Source: Coriobacteriaceae bacterium (GTDB lineage: Bacteria; Actinomycetota; Coriobacteriia; Coriobacteriales; UMGS124). From it: a stretch of DNA of 28,770 nucleotides. The stretch covers positions 1 to 28,770 of the forward strand of contig JAHZGC010000017.1 in the NCBI GenBank assembly GCA_019421015.1, written 5' to 3'. Below are positions 5,806-14,128 of this stretch, in pieces (position 1 is the first letter of the stretch; each line of letters opens with the position of its first letter). Under the pieces are notes generated by a model. That model made no database searches. It saw nothing but the letters and a program-made list of their open reading frames with translations, and was not told the origin of the DNA. The translations under genes and the position numbers were made by a program.

Positions 5806-8532
5806 GCGATAGCGAGCCGCCAGGGGAACAGGCGCATGGGCTGCGCCGTTAACGATGTGGAGGCGTCCCAAGGCGGCGTTGCGCTGGGCCGGCGTGTCGT
5901 GGCGGTGCTCGAACTCGTCTTGGACCATATAGTTGATGTAAGCGGCCGAAATGCCCGAAGACACACCGTAGTCGTCATAGGGATCGGAGAAGTCGCCTTC
6001 CGTCCCAATGGCCGGCAAGGGACGCCCGACGGGCTCGTTTATGGAAGTCGCCCCGTAGGCAAACGGGTCGGTCCCGTACTCGGCACGGGGCTCCTGTGCC
6101 ATATATGAGGAAGTCTGTGACACAGCCGGAGAAATCGATCCGTACACCGCCGCCGCATAGGCCGCAGCCACCGCAGAGGACACCTCCGTGCCGCCCTGTA
6201 CTCGCTGGGCACCGACCTCGGACCGTACGGGAACGCCGGCTGCTGTGAAACTCCCATAGGCCGCATAGACGTTTTGCGCCGCAGCAACGGCAGCCGCAAC
6301 CCCTCGGTCGCGGATGGGCACCGCCGCAGGGGCGACCGGAACAGGTGCAAAGCACGCGGGGTCGGGCACCGAGAGAGATTGCTTCTCGAGGCACATGCGG
6401 TCGCTCAGGTTTGAAGACCGTTGGGCAGGTCCCGGTACCCCCGAATCCCCACGTACGATGGTGGGGACGTCGGCCATAGGGGAACGGGCCTGGTAGAAAG
6501 AGGCCGGGCGCACCGGATCCTCGGAACGCGTCCGGTTCTTGAAGGCGGCGTCACGACTCCTGAGCGCGACGGCCGCGGCGGTCTTGGACTCTTGGAGCAT
6601 GGCCTGATGACGGGCCGCCTCCTCGGCCGAAAGCGACGAAGGGCCGACGACCGGGGCAACATAGGCAATCTGAGAACGGGACGCCCCATCGTCCACGCTC
6701 TGGCGGCGCTGGGTGGAAACCAACGCCACGTAGTCGTCGGTGGAAAGCTGAGGGTACTCGCGTACAGGCTCGACGGCGGGGGCGGCAAGCTCGCGCAACG
6801 CGACCTCCTGCCAATCGTCCCGCGCAGCCAATGGGTCGGCAACCACTGCGGAGGTGCTGGTATGCTGCCCTTCGTCGAGAAGGTCAAGACCCGCAAGGTC
6901 CAGGTCGCTGTACGACCTGGTCACCCGATGGACCTTTCCGGTCCCCGTGGCAAGAATATGGGCCAGCCTCGCAAACGACTCATCATCGAGCGGTCGCTCG
7001 TCAAAGGGGCTTGAGATGAGCGTGGTCTCGGGGTCCGCCTCAAAAGCTGCCTTGCTCATGAAGATGGTGGGAAGCGAAGTGTTCCCATCCGAACCATCGG
7101 ACACCCCGCGTTGCTGCAAACCCACCGCACCTGAAGCAGAGGGCGTTGGCTCAACGGCCCCCATCGCAGAGAGGAAGGCAGCCGTTGAGCCAGGGTCGAT
7201 CGGCGCCCCGCCCCCGGGCCCGTCGGGTGGATTGGGGTCGTCGTCACCATCCGACGGGGTTTGGACGTCAACGGCGAGACGCGGCTTTGCGGTACGAGAC
7301 GTCGGGTTCCCATGAAGGCTCATGGCGAGCATCTCGAGCTCGTCAAGCTCGTCGACGTCGGCATGGCCGTTGGGATGGTTTGGAAGAACCGCGTCCATAC
7401 GTGCAAAGGTGTCGTTGGCGTTCGCCGCACCTGGAGTCTGGGCAGCGGCGTCGCCGGTCTTTACGTCGGGGGCGACGACCGGGGCAGGCGTCGTTTGTAA
7501 CCCAGCCGCAGAAAGGTTCGGCGTAAGGCGCCCCTGAGAGCTCCTCCCGTCTTTGGGGGTATGGCGACGATAGAGCGCAACGCCCGCACCGACCGCACCG
7601 ACAGCAAAGACCGCCGAGGCAGCCCCGATGGCATAGGGCAAAACCGGCATCCCCTCGCGCTCGGGCTCGTCGATAAACTCCGCGGTCTTGACTCGCCCGA
7701 CCGCATCAGAAAGCCGTTCGGCCAAATCGACTGTCGAGGCACCCGTTGCCGTGCGGACGGCCTCAAACTCCTGACGCGCAATCTCCTGAACGACGGTGGC
7801 ACCGGAAAGGACGTCACCGACCTGGTTGCCCTCGCCGTCGACCACATAGATCGAAAGGCCGGAAAGATCGGTACCCGCAGGCAGCGCAATGGAGAAGACG
7901 CCGTTCTCGTCGACAACCACGTCGCCCACCACGTTGCCGGCGCCGTCGACCACACGCACGGTGACGCCGGGCTGGGCCGAGCCGCTCAAAACTCCCGTCC
8001 CCGCATCGTAAGAGCCAAAGACCGGCACCGTGACGGCAGCGGAGACTGCAGGGTCCGCAGGCTGCTCCTCGGCCGGTGGCACGGAGTCGGCCGGATACTC
8101 GGGATCGTAGAACGCGCCCTCTCCGCCGACGGAGCCACTTCCGTTGGGATAGAGGTAATCGGGGTCCGGGGCGGTCGTACCGGAGTCGGGAATCTCGGGC
8201 TCGGGGTCTGAAATAGGCGGGTCGGGCTCGACAGGGACCTCAGGCTCGGGATCCACCACAGGCGGCTCCGGCGTGTCGGGGGTCTCGTTCCCACCCGGCT
8301 CCTCGCCTCCCGACGGCTCGTTGGGATCGATGGAGGGGACTTCGGGTTCCCAACCTATGGAAGGGTTGCCGTCAGCGAGCGCCGAAGGCACCAACGACCC
8401 AGCCAGCATGCATGCGATACCTGCATAGCATACCGACCGCCCCCAGGTGGGTACGGCAAGGCGCAGGCCCCGGCGGGCGTTGGCATGCTCACTGGCGAAG
8501 TGTCGGGGGGACGTGTTTGCGTTAGCCAACAT
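5794..8532 (-). CDS. Surface protein: signal peptide, Pro-rich stalk, Ig-like domain, TM, very long cytoplasmic tail
   Basis: This is a 912-residue protein I do not recognise as a whole. In order: signal peptide (about 1-53, cleavage near ALA-DG); a Pro/Glu/Asp stalk (about 60-160) with PEPEVP-type repeats; a bacterial Ig-like (Big-type) domain (about 167-245) with two similar strands around VVDGAGNVVGD and VVDGEGNQVGD; a linker; one transmembrane helix (about 297-321) followed by YRRH; and about 590 low-complexity Ala/Ser/Pro-rich residues predicted to be inside the cell. The ATG at 8532 is chosen because it overlaps the end of the upstream glucosaminidase gene by 11 bp (translational coupling, GAGGTG upstream); an in-frame extension to 8622 would lie inside that gene. 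The stop falls inside the inverted-repeat element, so the C-terminus may have been altered by insertion. A role at the cell wall beside the autolysin is inference. Confidence 0.75.
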   Translation of the reverse strand: MLANANTSPRHFASEHANARRGLRLAVPTWGRSVCYAGIACMLAGSLVPSALADGNPSIGWEPEVPSIDPNEPSGGEEPGGNETPDTPEPPVVDPEPEVPVEPDPPISDPEPEIPDSGTTAPDPDYLYPNGSGSVGGEGAFYDPEYPADSVPPAEEQPADPAVSAAVTVPVFGSYDAGTGVLSGSAQPGVTVRVVDGAGNVVGDVVVDENGVFSIALPAGTDLSGLSIYVVDGEGNQVGDVLSGATVVQEIARQEFEAVRTATGASTVDLAERLSDAVGRVKTAEFIDEPEREGMPVLPYAIGAASAVFAVGAVGAGVALYRRHTPKDGRSSQGRLTPNLSAAGLQTTPAPVVAPDVKTGDAAAQTPGAANANDTFARMDAVLPNHPNGHADVDELDELEMLAMSLHGNPTSRTAKPRLAVDVQTPSDGDDDPNPPDGPGGGAPIDPGSTAAFLSAMGAVEPTPSASGAVGLQQRGVSDGSDGNTSLPTIFMSKAAFEADPETTLISSPFDERPLDDESFARLAHILATGTGKVHRVTRSYSDLDLAGLDLLDEGQHTSTSAVVADPLAARDDWQEVALRELAAPAVEPVREYPQLSTDDYVALVSTQRRQSVDDGASRSQIAYVAPVVGPSSLSAEEAARHQAMLQESKTAAAVALRSRDAAFKNRTRSEDPVRPASFYQARSPMADVPTIVRGDSGVPGPAQRSSNLSDRMCLEKQSLSVPDPACFAPVPVAPAAVPIRDRGVAAAVAAAQNVYAAYGSFTAAGVPVRSEVGAQRVQGGTEVSSAVAAAYAAAVYGSISPAVSQTSSYMAQEPRAEYGTDPFAYGATSINEPVGRPLPAIGTEGDFSDPYDDYGVSSGISAAYINYMVQDEFEHRHDTPAQRNAALGRLHIVNGAAHAPVPLAARYRHPA

Positions 8533-10315
8533 AGGCGGGCACCTCGAATAGCAGGGAGTAGGTGGTGTAATCGGCCAAAAGCTGGGTGAGATAGTAGGTC
8601 TGGGAGTTAGCCCAGGCAACATCGGTGGCGTACTCGTGCCAGGGCTTCTCGAAACGAGTCTCGACCCATTCGGGGTGATACAGCATCTTGTAGAGTGTGT
8701 TCTGTCCGCTCAGGGTGCTCGGATACCCGTAGCCCAGCTCCGCGTCGGAGGCAAAGTAGGTGCGCCCGATAAACTCCGCGCCCCCGTAGACCGCCGCATA
8801 GGGGGTCGTCCAACCGCGGTTGTAGGCATAGCGAGCCCCTCCGTTGAGGGGGTCGGAATCGACGGCACCGATGCCGTACATGTTGTAGACCCGCGTCGTG
8901 TTCGGCTGCTCGGTGGTATAGGCCTTGCCCTTGGGGGCGTCCGGTCCGTTGTCAAACTCCGGGTCGTACCAAACGCCCTGGGCAAGGTCACTGGTGCCGT
9001 TGCCGGTCTCATGGATCGCATGGGAGATGAGGTAGGCTTCGTTCACGTTGTAACGGTATGCGGCGTCGCTGAACGCCTGGCCCTGTCCGGCAAGCATCCC
9101 ACGTCCGGCCAGCTGCTCGTTCAAGGTGCCGACGTCCACCCCCAGCGGGGCATTCAGGACGAGGAACTGGAAGAAGCCCGAGGTCCCGGCCGGGAAGTTC
9201 GCAGGATCCATGTAATACGCCAGGTCGGCGTAGGTCGCCGCGTTGCGATTGCCCAGAATCCAGGTGGACTGGTCGGTGGCCGAGTTCCATTGGTAGCGCA
9301 CGGCATCGGCCAGAGACACCCCATAGGGCCGTTCGTAAACCGAGTAGTTCGACGCGGGAATCAGGGCATAGGAACCGGCCGGAAGATACATCGTCGACCC
9401 GTTGTAAAGGACGCGACACCACCCGTCAGCGCTAACGGCACCGGTTAGCACGGCTCCTTTGCGGAAATAGTCCGTCTCAGAAGCGGCCTCGCTTGGCTCG
9501 GCATAGCTTTGGACCCCATACCTTGTGATAACCCACTCTGTTTGGACGGGGTCAACCGGGACAGGAGGCTCGGTCGCCGAGGGGTCCTCAAGCACTACCT
9601 GGGACTTGGGCACAAAGACCGTTCGCACTTCTCCACCGACATTAGCCTTGGCCATGAGCCATTCGGCGTTAAAGTCGGCAAAGGCCAGCTTGCGCCCCGG
9701 CTCGAAACTGAGCAAGATGGCAGAATCGACGCTCGGTGCCTCGTAGACGTCGGTCCCGTCGGGACCAGCCCAGCGAATAAGGGTACCCCCTTCCGCGGGA
9801 TCATAGAGGTTGACGCGCCATGAGGGGATGTAGCAGATCGTGCCGTCGACGAAGCGAGCCATGAAATAGTCGTCGTTAAAGACGCAGAACTGAATGGTCG
9901 CCCCGTTTTCGAGCGTTCCACACGGGGCGGCTCCCTCGGCAGGTGCATAGAGGACCTCTAGAGGGCCGCCCACAACCGCGGCTTTTATGACGGTGCCGTC
10001 TACCGCAGTATAGCGGGCAAAAAACTCTGCCGAAAAATAGACGTTTTGCTCACCCGTGGAGGCCACATACCAACCGTCGGCCTCCTCCTTTCCCTGGATG
10101 GTAGAGCCCACCGGCAAGGAGCCGACAACCTCCGACCCCGCATCGGGCTGGGCGTAGAGGGGCATCTCGGCAATTACAGTCCCGCGCACCGTGTCGCCCG
10201 GCGCGGCCTGGGCCACGGGAACGGCCGCAAACCACGTCAGCAGGGCGAACAACGCGGCTATAAGGACAAGCCCCTTGACGGGGTGTTTTAAAGACAACGG
10301 GGTGCTACGTTTCAC
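8522..10315 (-). CDS. Secreted cell-wall glucosaminidase with SH3-like repeats
   Basis: This is a 597-residue protein. It has a signal peptide (about 1-37, ending AQA-AP), then about four bacterial SH3-like modules (roughly 40-340; each with a Y/V-A-P/E-P start and a G-W-x-x-V core), then a C-terminal glucosaminidase domain of about 220 residues. The domain motif AYLISHAIHETGNGTSDLAQ carries the putative catalytic Glu (H-E-T-G-N-G), followed by NMYGIGA and a repeat of aromatic motifs typical of LytB/LytD-like N-acetylglucosaminidases (GH73-related). It should cleave the peptidoglycan glycan strand outside the cell. The start is GTG at 10315 because CGGAGA lies 6-7 nt upstream; an ATG at 10372 in the same frame lacks a ribosome site. 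The last 11 bp overlap the Ig-domain membrane protein gene, so the two form an operon. Confidence 0.85.
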   Translation of the reverse strand: MKRSTPLSLKHPVKGLVLIAALFALLTWFAAVPVAQAAPGDTVRGTVIAEMPLYAQPDAGSEVVGSLPVGSTIQGKEEADGWYVASTGEQNVYFSAEFFARYTAVDGTVIKAAVVGGPLEVLYAPAEGAAPCGTLENGATIQFCVFNDDYFMARFVDGTICYIPSWRVNLYDPAEGGTLIRWAGPDGTDVYEAPSVDSAILLSFEPGRKLAFADFNAEWLMAKANVGGEVRTVFVPKSQVVLEDPSATEPPVPVDPVQTEWVITRYGVQSYAEPSEAASETDYFRKGAVLTGAVSADGWCRVLYNGSTMYLPAGSYALIPASNYSVYERPYGVSLADAVRYQWNSATDQSTWILGNRNAATYADLAYYMDPANFPAGTSGFFQFLVLNAPLGVDVGTLNEQLAGRGMLAGQGQAFSDAAYRYNVNEAYLISHAIHETGNGTSDLAQGVWYDPEFDNGPDAPKGKAYTTEQPNTTRVYNMYGIGAVDSDPLNGGARYAYNRGWTTPYAAVYGGAEFIGRTYFASDAELGYGYPSTLSGQNTLYKMLYHPEWVETRFEKPWHEYATDVAWANSQTYYLTQLLADYTTYSLLFEVPAYVG

Positions 10316-10439
10316 GGGGTGTCTCCGTTGCTGACATATAGGGTTTACAAATGGCCGTAAAGCCAAGGCCATAATTCTAACTACTGTACCCTAAAAGCCC
10401 CTCCGGGTATAGGGAGGCACGGGAGGCTTTACGCAAAAA

Positions 10440-10481
10440 CACGGGGCCGGCCGCAGCCTGAACGCTGCAGACAGCCCCGTG
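10440..10481 (-). terminator. Rho-independent terminator of the rho gene
   Basis: On the minus strand, CACGGGGC and GCCCCGTG (10474-10481 with 10440-10447) form an outer stem around an inner GCAGC/GCTGC stem, followed by a TTTTT run. It lies about 27 bp after the rho stop. The gene for the termination factor is itself ended by an intrinsic terminator. Confidence 0.85.
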
Positions 10482-10507
10482 AAAGACGTGCCTTCGATTG
10501 GGAAGCT

Positions 10508-13156
10508 CTAGAGCTCCCCCACCCCGAGCTCTTGGTTCTGGGCCTTTTTGGCGCTGCGAATCAAGAACTCCTCGTTGTTCGCGGTCGCCTTGAGGCTTCG
10601 AATCAGGGTGGACATGGCGCGCTCGTTGTTGCTCATGTTCGACAGGATGCGACGGATGCCCCAGACAAACGGGGCGATGCTCGGGTCGAGCAGCAACTCT
10701 TCCTTGCGCGTACCAGAAGCCACCGGGTCGATAGCGGGGAAAATCCGGCGGTCGGCCAGGTCTCGGTCGAGCTTGAGCTCCATGTTGCCGGTACCCTTGA
10801 ACTCCTCGAAGATGACCTCGTCCATCTTGGAACCCGTGTCGACCAGCGCAGAGGCAAGGATCGTGAGGGAGCCGCCGTTCTCGATGTTGCGGGCCGCACC
10901 CAAGAAGCGCTTGGGGGGATACAGCGCCGTGGAGTCCACGCCACCCGAAAGGATGCGCCCGCTTGCAGGTTGGGCAAGGTTGTAGGCACGGGCGAGGCGG
11001 GTGATCGAGTCAAGGAGAATGACCACGTCCTCACCTTGCTCAACCAGGCGCTTGGCCCGCTCGATCACGAGCTCGGACACCGTGATGTGGTTGTCCGAAG
11101 GCATGTCGAACGTGGAGGCGACCACCTCGCCCTTGATGGAGCGCTGCATGTCGGTGACCTCTTCTGGACGCTCGTCCACGAGCAGGCAGATGAGATGCAC
11201 CTCGGGGTTGTTGGCCGCGATGCTCTCGGCGATCTTCTTAAGGACGGTGGTCTTGCCGGCCTTGGGCGGAGACACGATAAGTCCCCTCTGGCCCTTGCCG
11301 ATGGGGGCGACCAGGTCTATGCAGCGGCCAAGAATCGAGTCTTTGCCGTGCTCCATGCGCAGCGGCTCGGTGGGGAACACGGGCGTAAGGTCGCCGAAGC
11401 GGGGACGGCCGCGCATCTCTTCGGGGTTCTTGCCGTTGACCGCCGTCACGCGCGCAATCGCCGGGTACTTGTCGTTGGGACGTCCCACATGGGCGATTCC
11501 CGAGACTTCGTCGCCGCGGCGCAGCCAGTTCTGCCGCACGATGCTAGCGCCGATATAGACGTCGTGCTCGGAGGCCAGATACCCCTTGGTGCGGATGAAG
11601 CCAAACCCCTCGTTGGTAAGGTCGAGGATACCGGTGAACTCGAAGAAGCCCTCCTGCTTGACCAGGGCCGAGTACACGGCATCCACAAGCTCGGGTTTCT
11701 TGAGGCCGGCCGCGTCAATGCCCAGCTCCGTCGCCTTGGCGCGCAGGTCGCTTACCTTGAGCTCCTCGAGTTCCTCGCGGTTCGTTTTGGGCTCCACGAC
11801 GTAGTCGCGCTGGCGCTGGTTGCCGTTTTTGCCGTTACGGTTGTTCTTTCCGTATTGCTGGGACTGGTTGCCGTAGCCGTTCTGGCGGTCGCGGTTGTCT
11901 CGTCCGTCGCGTTGACGGCCGTTGGAGCCCTGCGAACCCTGGGGTTGGTTGCCGTAGCCGTTCTGGCGGTCGCGACCGTCTTTTCCGTCTCGGCCGTCCC
12001 TGTTGTCACGCTGACGTTGCTGGTCGCGGTTTCGGTCACGATCGCGACGGTCCTGCTGTTTGGACTGGTCAGGACCCTGGTTCTTCTGCCGACGCTCGTC
12101 TGGGCCTTCGCCACGCCGCTCATGGTGGCGGCGACGCGTCCCATAGCCGCCCCCGGGGACCGGGGCCGTCTCTTCTCGCTCGGAGGGAGAGGCTGCCGCG
12201 GAAGGCTCCTGTGCTTCGACGGTCTGCCCAGTGGGAGCTTCGGCCTGCTCGGCCTTCCGCTCGTCCGCCGGGGCGGCTTGGGCCGTTTCGGCCTCGGGGG
12301 CTGCTTTTGCCTTTTTCTTGGACGACGAGGTGATGATAGCCTCGGCAGCGCTCCTGGCCTTCTCGACAAGTTCCGGCGTGGGGTTCGCGATGGCGTCCTC
12401 GAGCGCCTTGCGCGCCTCCAAATCGCGTTTGCTCGGCCGGCCCCTGCGCCGACGCGGGAGGTTCGTCATCAGCTCGTCGAGGCTCATGTCCGCCACAGAG
12501 ACGCTCGGCACCTGGACAGGCGCGGGGCGTCCTTCCTTTGCCGACCGGGGCTCTTTGGAGCGGTCCTGCGGCTCGACGCCCTCAGCCTCGGCGGCTTGCT
12601 GCGAAACCGGCGCTTCGGCAGGGGCCTGGGATTCAGCCTGCTGCTCCTGAGCGGGTTTCTCCTCCTGGGCGGGTTTATCGCCGGCGGCCTTTTGGTCCTT
12701 GACCTTGCTGCGGCTGCGCTTGCGGGAGCTCTTCTTGGGCAGGTCGGGCGCTTCGGGTGCGACGGCCGAACCGTCTGCGGCAGGGTTCGCCGGCTCTTCG
12801 GGAGCGGGGGCGTGAGGGGCGGCCTCCCCCTCTGGCGCACCCTCGGGCATCGGAGAGGTGCCCTCCTCGGCCTTGGGCTCGGCGGCCTTCTTGGACCGCG
12901 TGCGCTTGCGCGGCTTGCGCGACGCAGCGGCGTCATCGGCCGTCGCAAGGGCGGCGGAAGCATGCTCTACAGGGGCCAAAGAGCGCTCGGACGGCTCTTC
13001 GACCCGCGCCAGCGGCGCAGACGAAGTCGGCTCGGCGTGCTCGGGCTGCACGGGAGTGTTCGACGGCGCGGCAGAAGGTGTTTCGCCGCGCTCGTCGGCA
13101 ACGCGCTGCGAACCGCTCTCGGCAGCTACAGACTCGATGCGGTCGTTCTCACTCAT
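10508..13156 (-). CDS. rho: Transcription termination factor Rho with long disordered N-terminal extension
   Basis: This is an 882-residue protein; E. coli Rho is 419. The catalytic body occupies about residues 459-882: Rho_N helices (REELEELKVSDLRAKATELG), an RNA-binding cold-shock-like domain (FFEFTGILDLTNEGFGFIR), the Walker A SPPKAGKTT (about 629-637), Walker B ILLDSITRLARAY, and the R-loop region around DLADRRIFPA. It forms the ATP-driven hexamer that ends transcription. The first ~458 residues are low complexity: acidic/Ala/Pro/Glu-rich to about 345, then an Arg/Asp/Asn/Gln/Gly-rich stretch with RDRQNGYGNQ twice. Long insertions here are known in actinobacterial Rho, but this one is large. 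The ATG overlaps the transaldolase stop (ATGA), implying coupled translation. An intrinsic terminator follows. Confidence 0.97.
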   Translation of the reverse strand: MSENDRIESVAAESGSQRVADERGETPSAAPSNTPVQPEHAEPTSSAPLARVEEPSERSLAPVEHASAALATADDAAASRKPRKRTRSKKAAEPKAEEGTSPMPEGAPEGEAAPHAPAPEEPANPAADGSAVAPEAPDLPKKSSRKRSRSKVKDQKAAGDKPAQEEKPAQEQQAESQAPAEAPVSQQAAEAEGVEPQDRSKEPRSAKEGRPAPVQVPSVSVADMSLDELMTNLPRRRRGRPSKRDLEARKALEDAIANPTPELVEKARSAAEAIITSSSKKKAKAAPEAETAQAAPADERKAEQAEAPTGQTVEAQEPSAAASPSEREETAPVPGGGYGTRRRHHERRGEGPDERRQKNQGPDQSKQQDRRDRDRNRDQQRQRDNRDGRDGKDGRDRQNGYGNQPQGSQGSNGRQRDGRDNRDRQNGYGNQSQQYGKNNRNGKNGNQRQRDYVVEPKTNREELEELKVSDLRAKATELGIDAAGLKKPELVDAVYSALVKQEGFFEFTGILDLTNEGFGFIRTKGYLASEHDVYIGASIVRQNWLRRGDEVSGIAHVGRPNDKYPAIARVTAVNGKNPEEMRGRPRFGDLTPVFPTEPLRMEHGKDSILGRCIDLVAPIGKGQRGLIVSPPKAGKTTVLKKIAESIAANNPEVHLICLLVDERPEEVTDMQRSIKGEVVASTFDMPSDNHITVSELVIERAKRLVEQGEDVVILLDSITRLARAYNLAQPASGRILSGGVDSTALYPPKRFLGAARNIENGGSLTILASALVDTGSKMDEVIFEEFKGTGNMELKLDRDLADRRIFPAIDPVASGTRKEELLLDPSIAPFVWGIRRILSNMSNNERAMSTLIRSLKATANNEEFLIRSAKKAQNQELGVGEL
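11865..11974. repeat. 81-bp-period duplication inside the Rho disordered region
   Basis: A 29-bp segment beginning TGGTTGCCGTAGCCGTTC is present identically at 11865-11893 and 11946-11974, a period of 81 bp (27 codons), with similar Arg/Asp-rich sequence between. It encodes the repeated RDRQNGYGNQ motif. It looks like a tandem duplication expanding the disordered region in frame. Confidence 0.8.
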
Positions 13157-13815
13157 GCCTGCTCAACTTTCTTCCAATCCGAAAGGAAGCGCTCGAGACC
13201 GCGGTCGGTAAGGGGGTGCTCGACGCACTTCTTGAGGGCACCGAACGGCACGGTCGCGATGTCGGCACCCATCAGGGCAGCCTGGGCCACATGGAAGGGG
13301 TTGCGCACGGAAGCGGCGATGATCTCGACCTCGTGGCCGAAATCGTAATTGTTGACGCAGGTCACGATTTCGGACAGCCGGGCAAGACCGTCCTCCGCGA
13401 TGTCGTCGAAACGGCCCACGAACGGGGAGATGTAGCGCGCGCCGGCACGGGCGGCCATGATGGCCTGGGGGGCGCTAAAAACCAACGTCATGTTGACGGC
13501 GATACCTTCGGAAGCAAGTTGCTTGGTCGCGGCGAGGCCCTCGGTCATCACGGGAACCTTGACGACGACGTTCGGGGCGATGGCGGCGAGGCGGCGCCCG
13601 TCTTCGACGATTTGGTCGCGCGTCATGGCCACGGTCTCAGCGGAGACGGGACCGTCCACGATCTCGCAGATGCGCGCGATATGGCTCTCAAAATCGGCGA
13701 GCTTGCCCCCGATTTTCGCGTAGAGCGACGGGTTGGTCGTAACGCCGGCTACAACGCCCCAGGACGCAGCCTCGCGAATCTCGTCGAGGTCGGCGGTGTC
13801 CAAGAAGAACTTCAC
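13153..13815 (-). CDS. tal: Transaldolase (small, TalC/FSA-type fold)
   Basis: This is a 220-residue TIM-barrel protein of the short transaldolase / fructose-6-phosphate aldolase group. Visible motifs are FLDTADLDEI, GVTTNPSL, VVVKVPVM with Schiff-base Lys86, and SPFVGRFDD. Two positions separate the activities. E. coli FSA has Gln59 and Tyr131, while transaldolases have Glu and Phe; here Glu60 (SAETV) and Phe132 (SPFVG) occupy them. Transfer of dihydroxyacetone between sugar phosphates in the non-oxidative pentose phosphate pathway is therefore more likely than FSA activity. The start is GTG with AAAGGAG 5 nt upstream. The stop overlaps the rho start by 4 nt, so the pair is an operon; metabolic linkage with Rho is not implied. 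Confidence 0.92.
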   Translation of the reverse strand: MKFFLDTADLDEIREAASWGVVAGVTTNPSLYAKIGGKLADFESHIARICEIVDGPVSAETVAMTRDQIVEDGRRLAAIAPNVVVKVPVMTEGLAATKQLASEGIAVNMTLVFSAPQAIMAARAGARYISPFVGRFDDIAEDGLARLSEIVTCVNNYDFGHEVEIIAASVRNPFHVAQAALMGADIATVPFGALKKCVEHPLTDRGLERFLSDWKKVEQA

Positions 13816-13894
13816 GCTTTACTCCTTTGTTGTGACTCCTGTTATTTGCGCTCCGCCAACCTTACCGGTGATTTGAAACCGGGGCGCTTACGAA

Positions 13895-13908
13895 GGCGGG
13901 ATCCCGCC
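13895..13908. promoter_or_regulatory. Perfect 14-bp palindrome in the tal-rho leader
   Basis: GGCGGGATCCCGCC lies 80 bp upstream of the transaldolase start, within the 313-bp gap 13816-14128. As RNA it would form a 5-bp hairpin with a GAUC loop; as DNA it could be an operator. CCGG repeats lie just downstream on the transcript. No function is known. Confidence 0.35.
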
Positions 13909-13991
13909 GCAGGCCGACGATTCCATGGTCTATGAATGTACGGATGACGAATTACGGTTGAACTATAGCACCGAAAAATCCAACGACGTCT

Positions 13992-14021
13992 CTTATACCC
14001 ACAGAACGTCCAACATTACAA
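13992..14021 (-). promoter_or_regulatory. Candidate promoter of tal-rho
   Basis: On the minus strand TTGTAA (14016-14021) and TATAAG (13992-13997) are separated by 18 nt, fair matches to sigma-70 -35 and -10 boxes. Transcription from here would give a leader of about 170 nt before the transaldolase GTG, which contains the 14-bp palindrome. Confidence 0.4.
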
Positions 14022-14060
14022 AAACGCACCGCATTCCCCGGACCTCTGCAGGTTTAAAAG

Positions 14061-14099
14061 AAAACGCCCGCCGCTGCCCTGTTCGGCAGACGGCGGGCG
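14061..14099 (-). terminator. Terminator after the MarR-like gene
   Basis: On the minus strand CGCCCGCCG (14091-14099) pairs with CGGCGGGCG (14065-14073), with an extra TGCC/GGCA inner stem, followed by TTTTCTTTTAAA. It lies 30 bp after the regulator's stop. Confidence 0.85.
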
Positions 14100-14128
14100 C
14101 CAAAGCGCGGCCCGATACAAGAACGGTG

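Noticed and set aside
10532..13348. 938-codon plus-strand open frame opposite rho
   Set aside because: It is exactly antisense to a certain gene; the translation is low-complexity Leu/Gly/Val/Arg and shows no domain. High-GC codon bias keeps this frame open.
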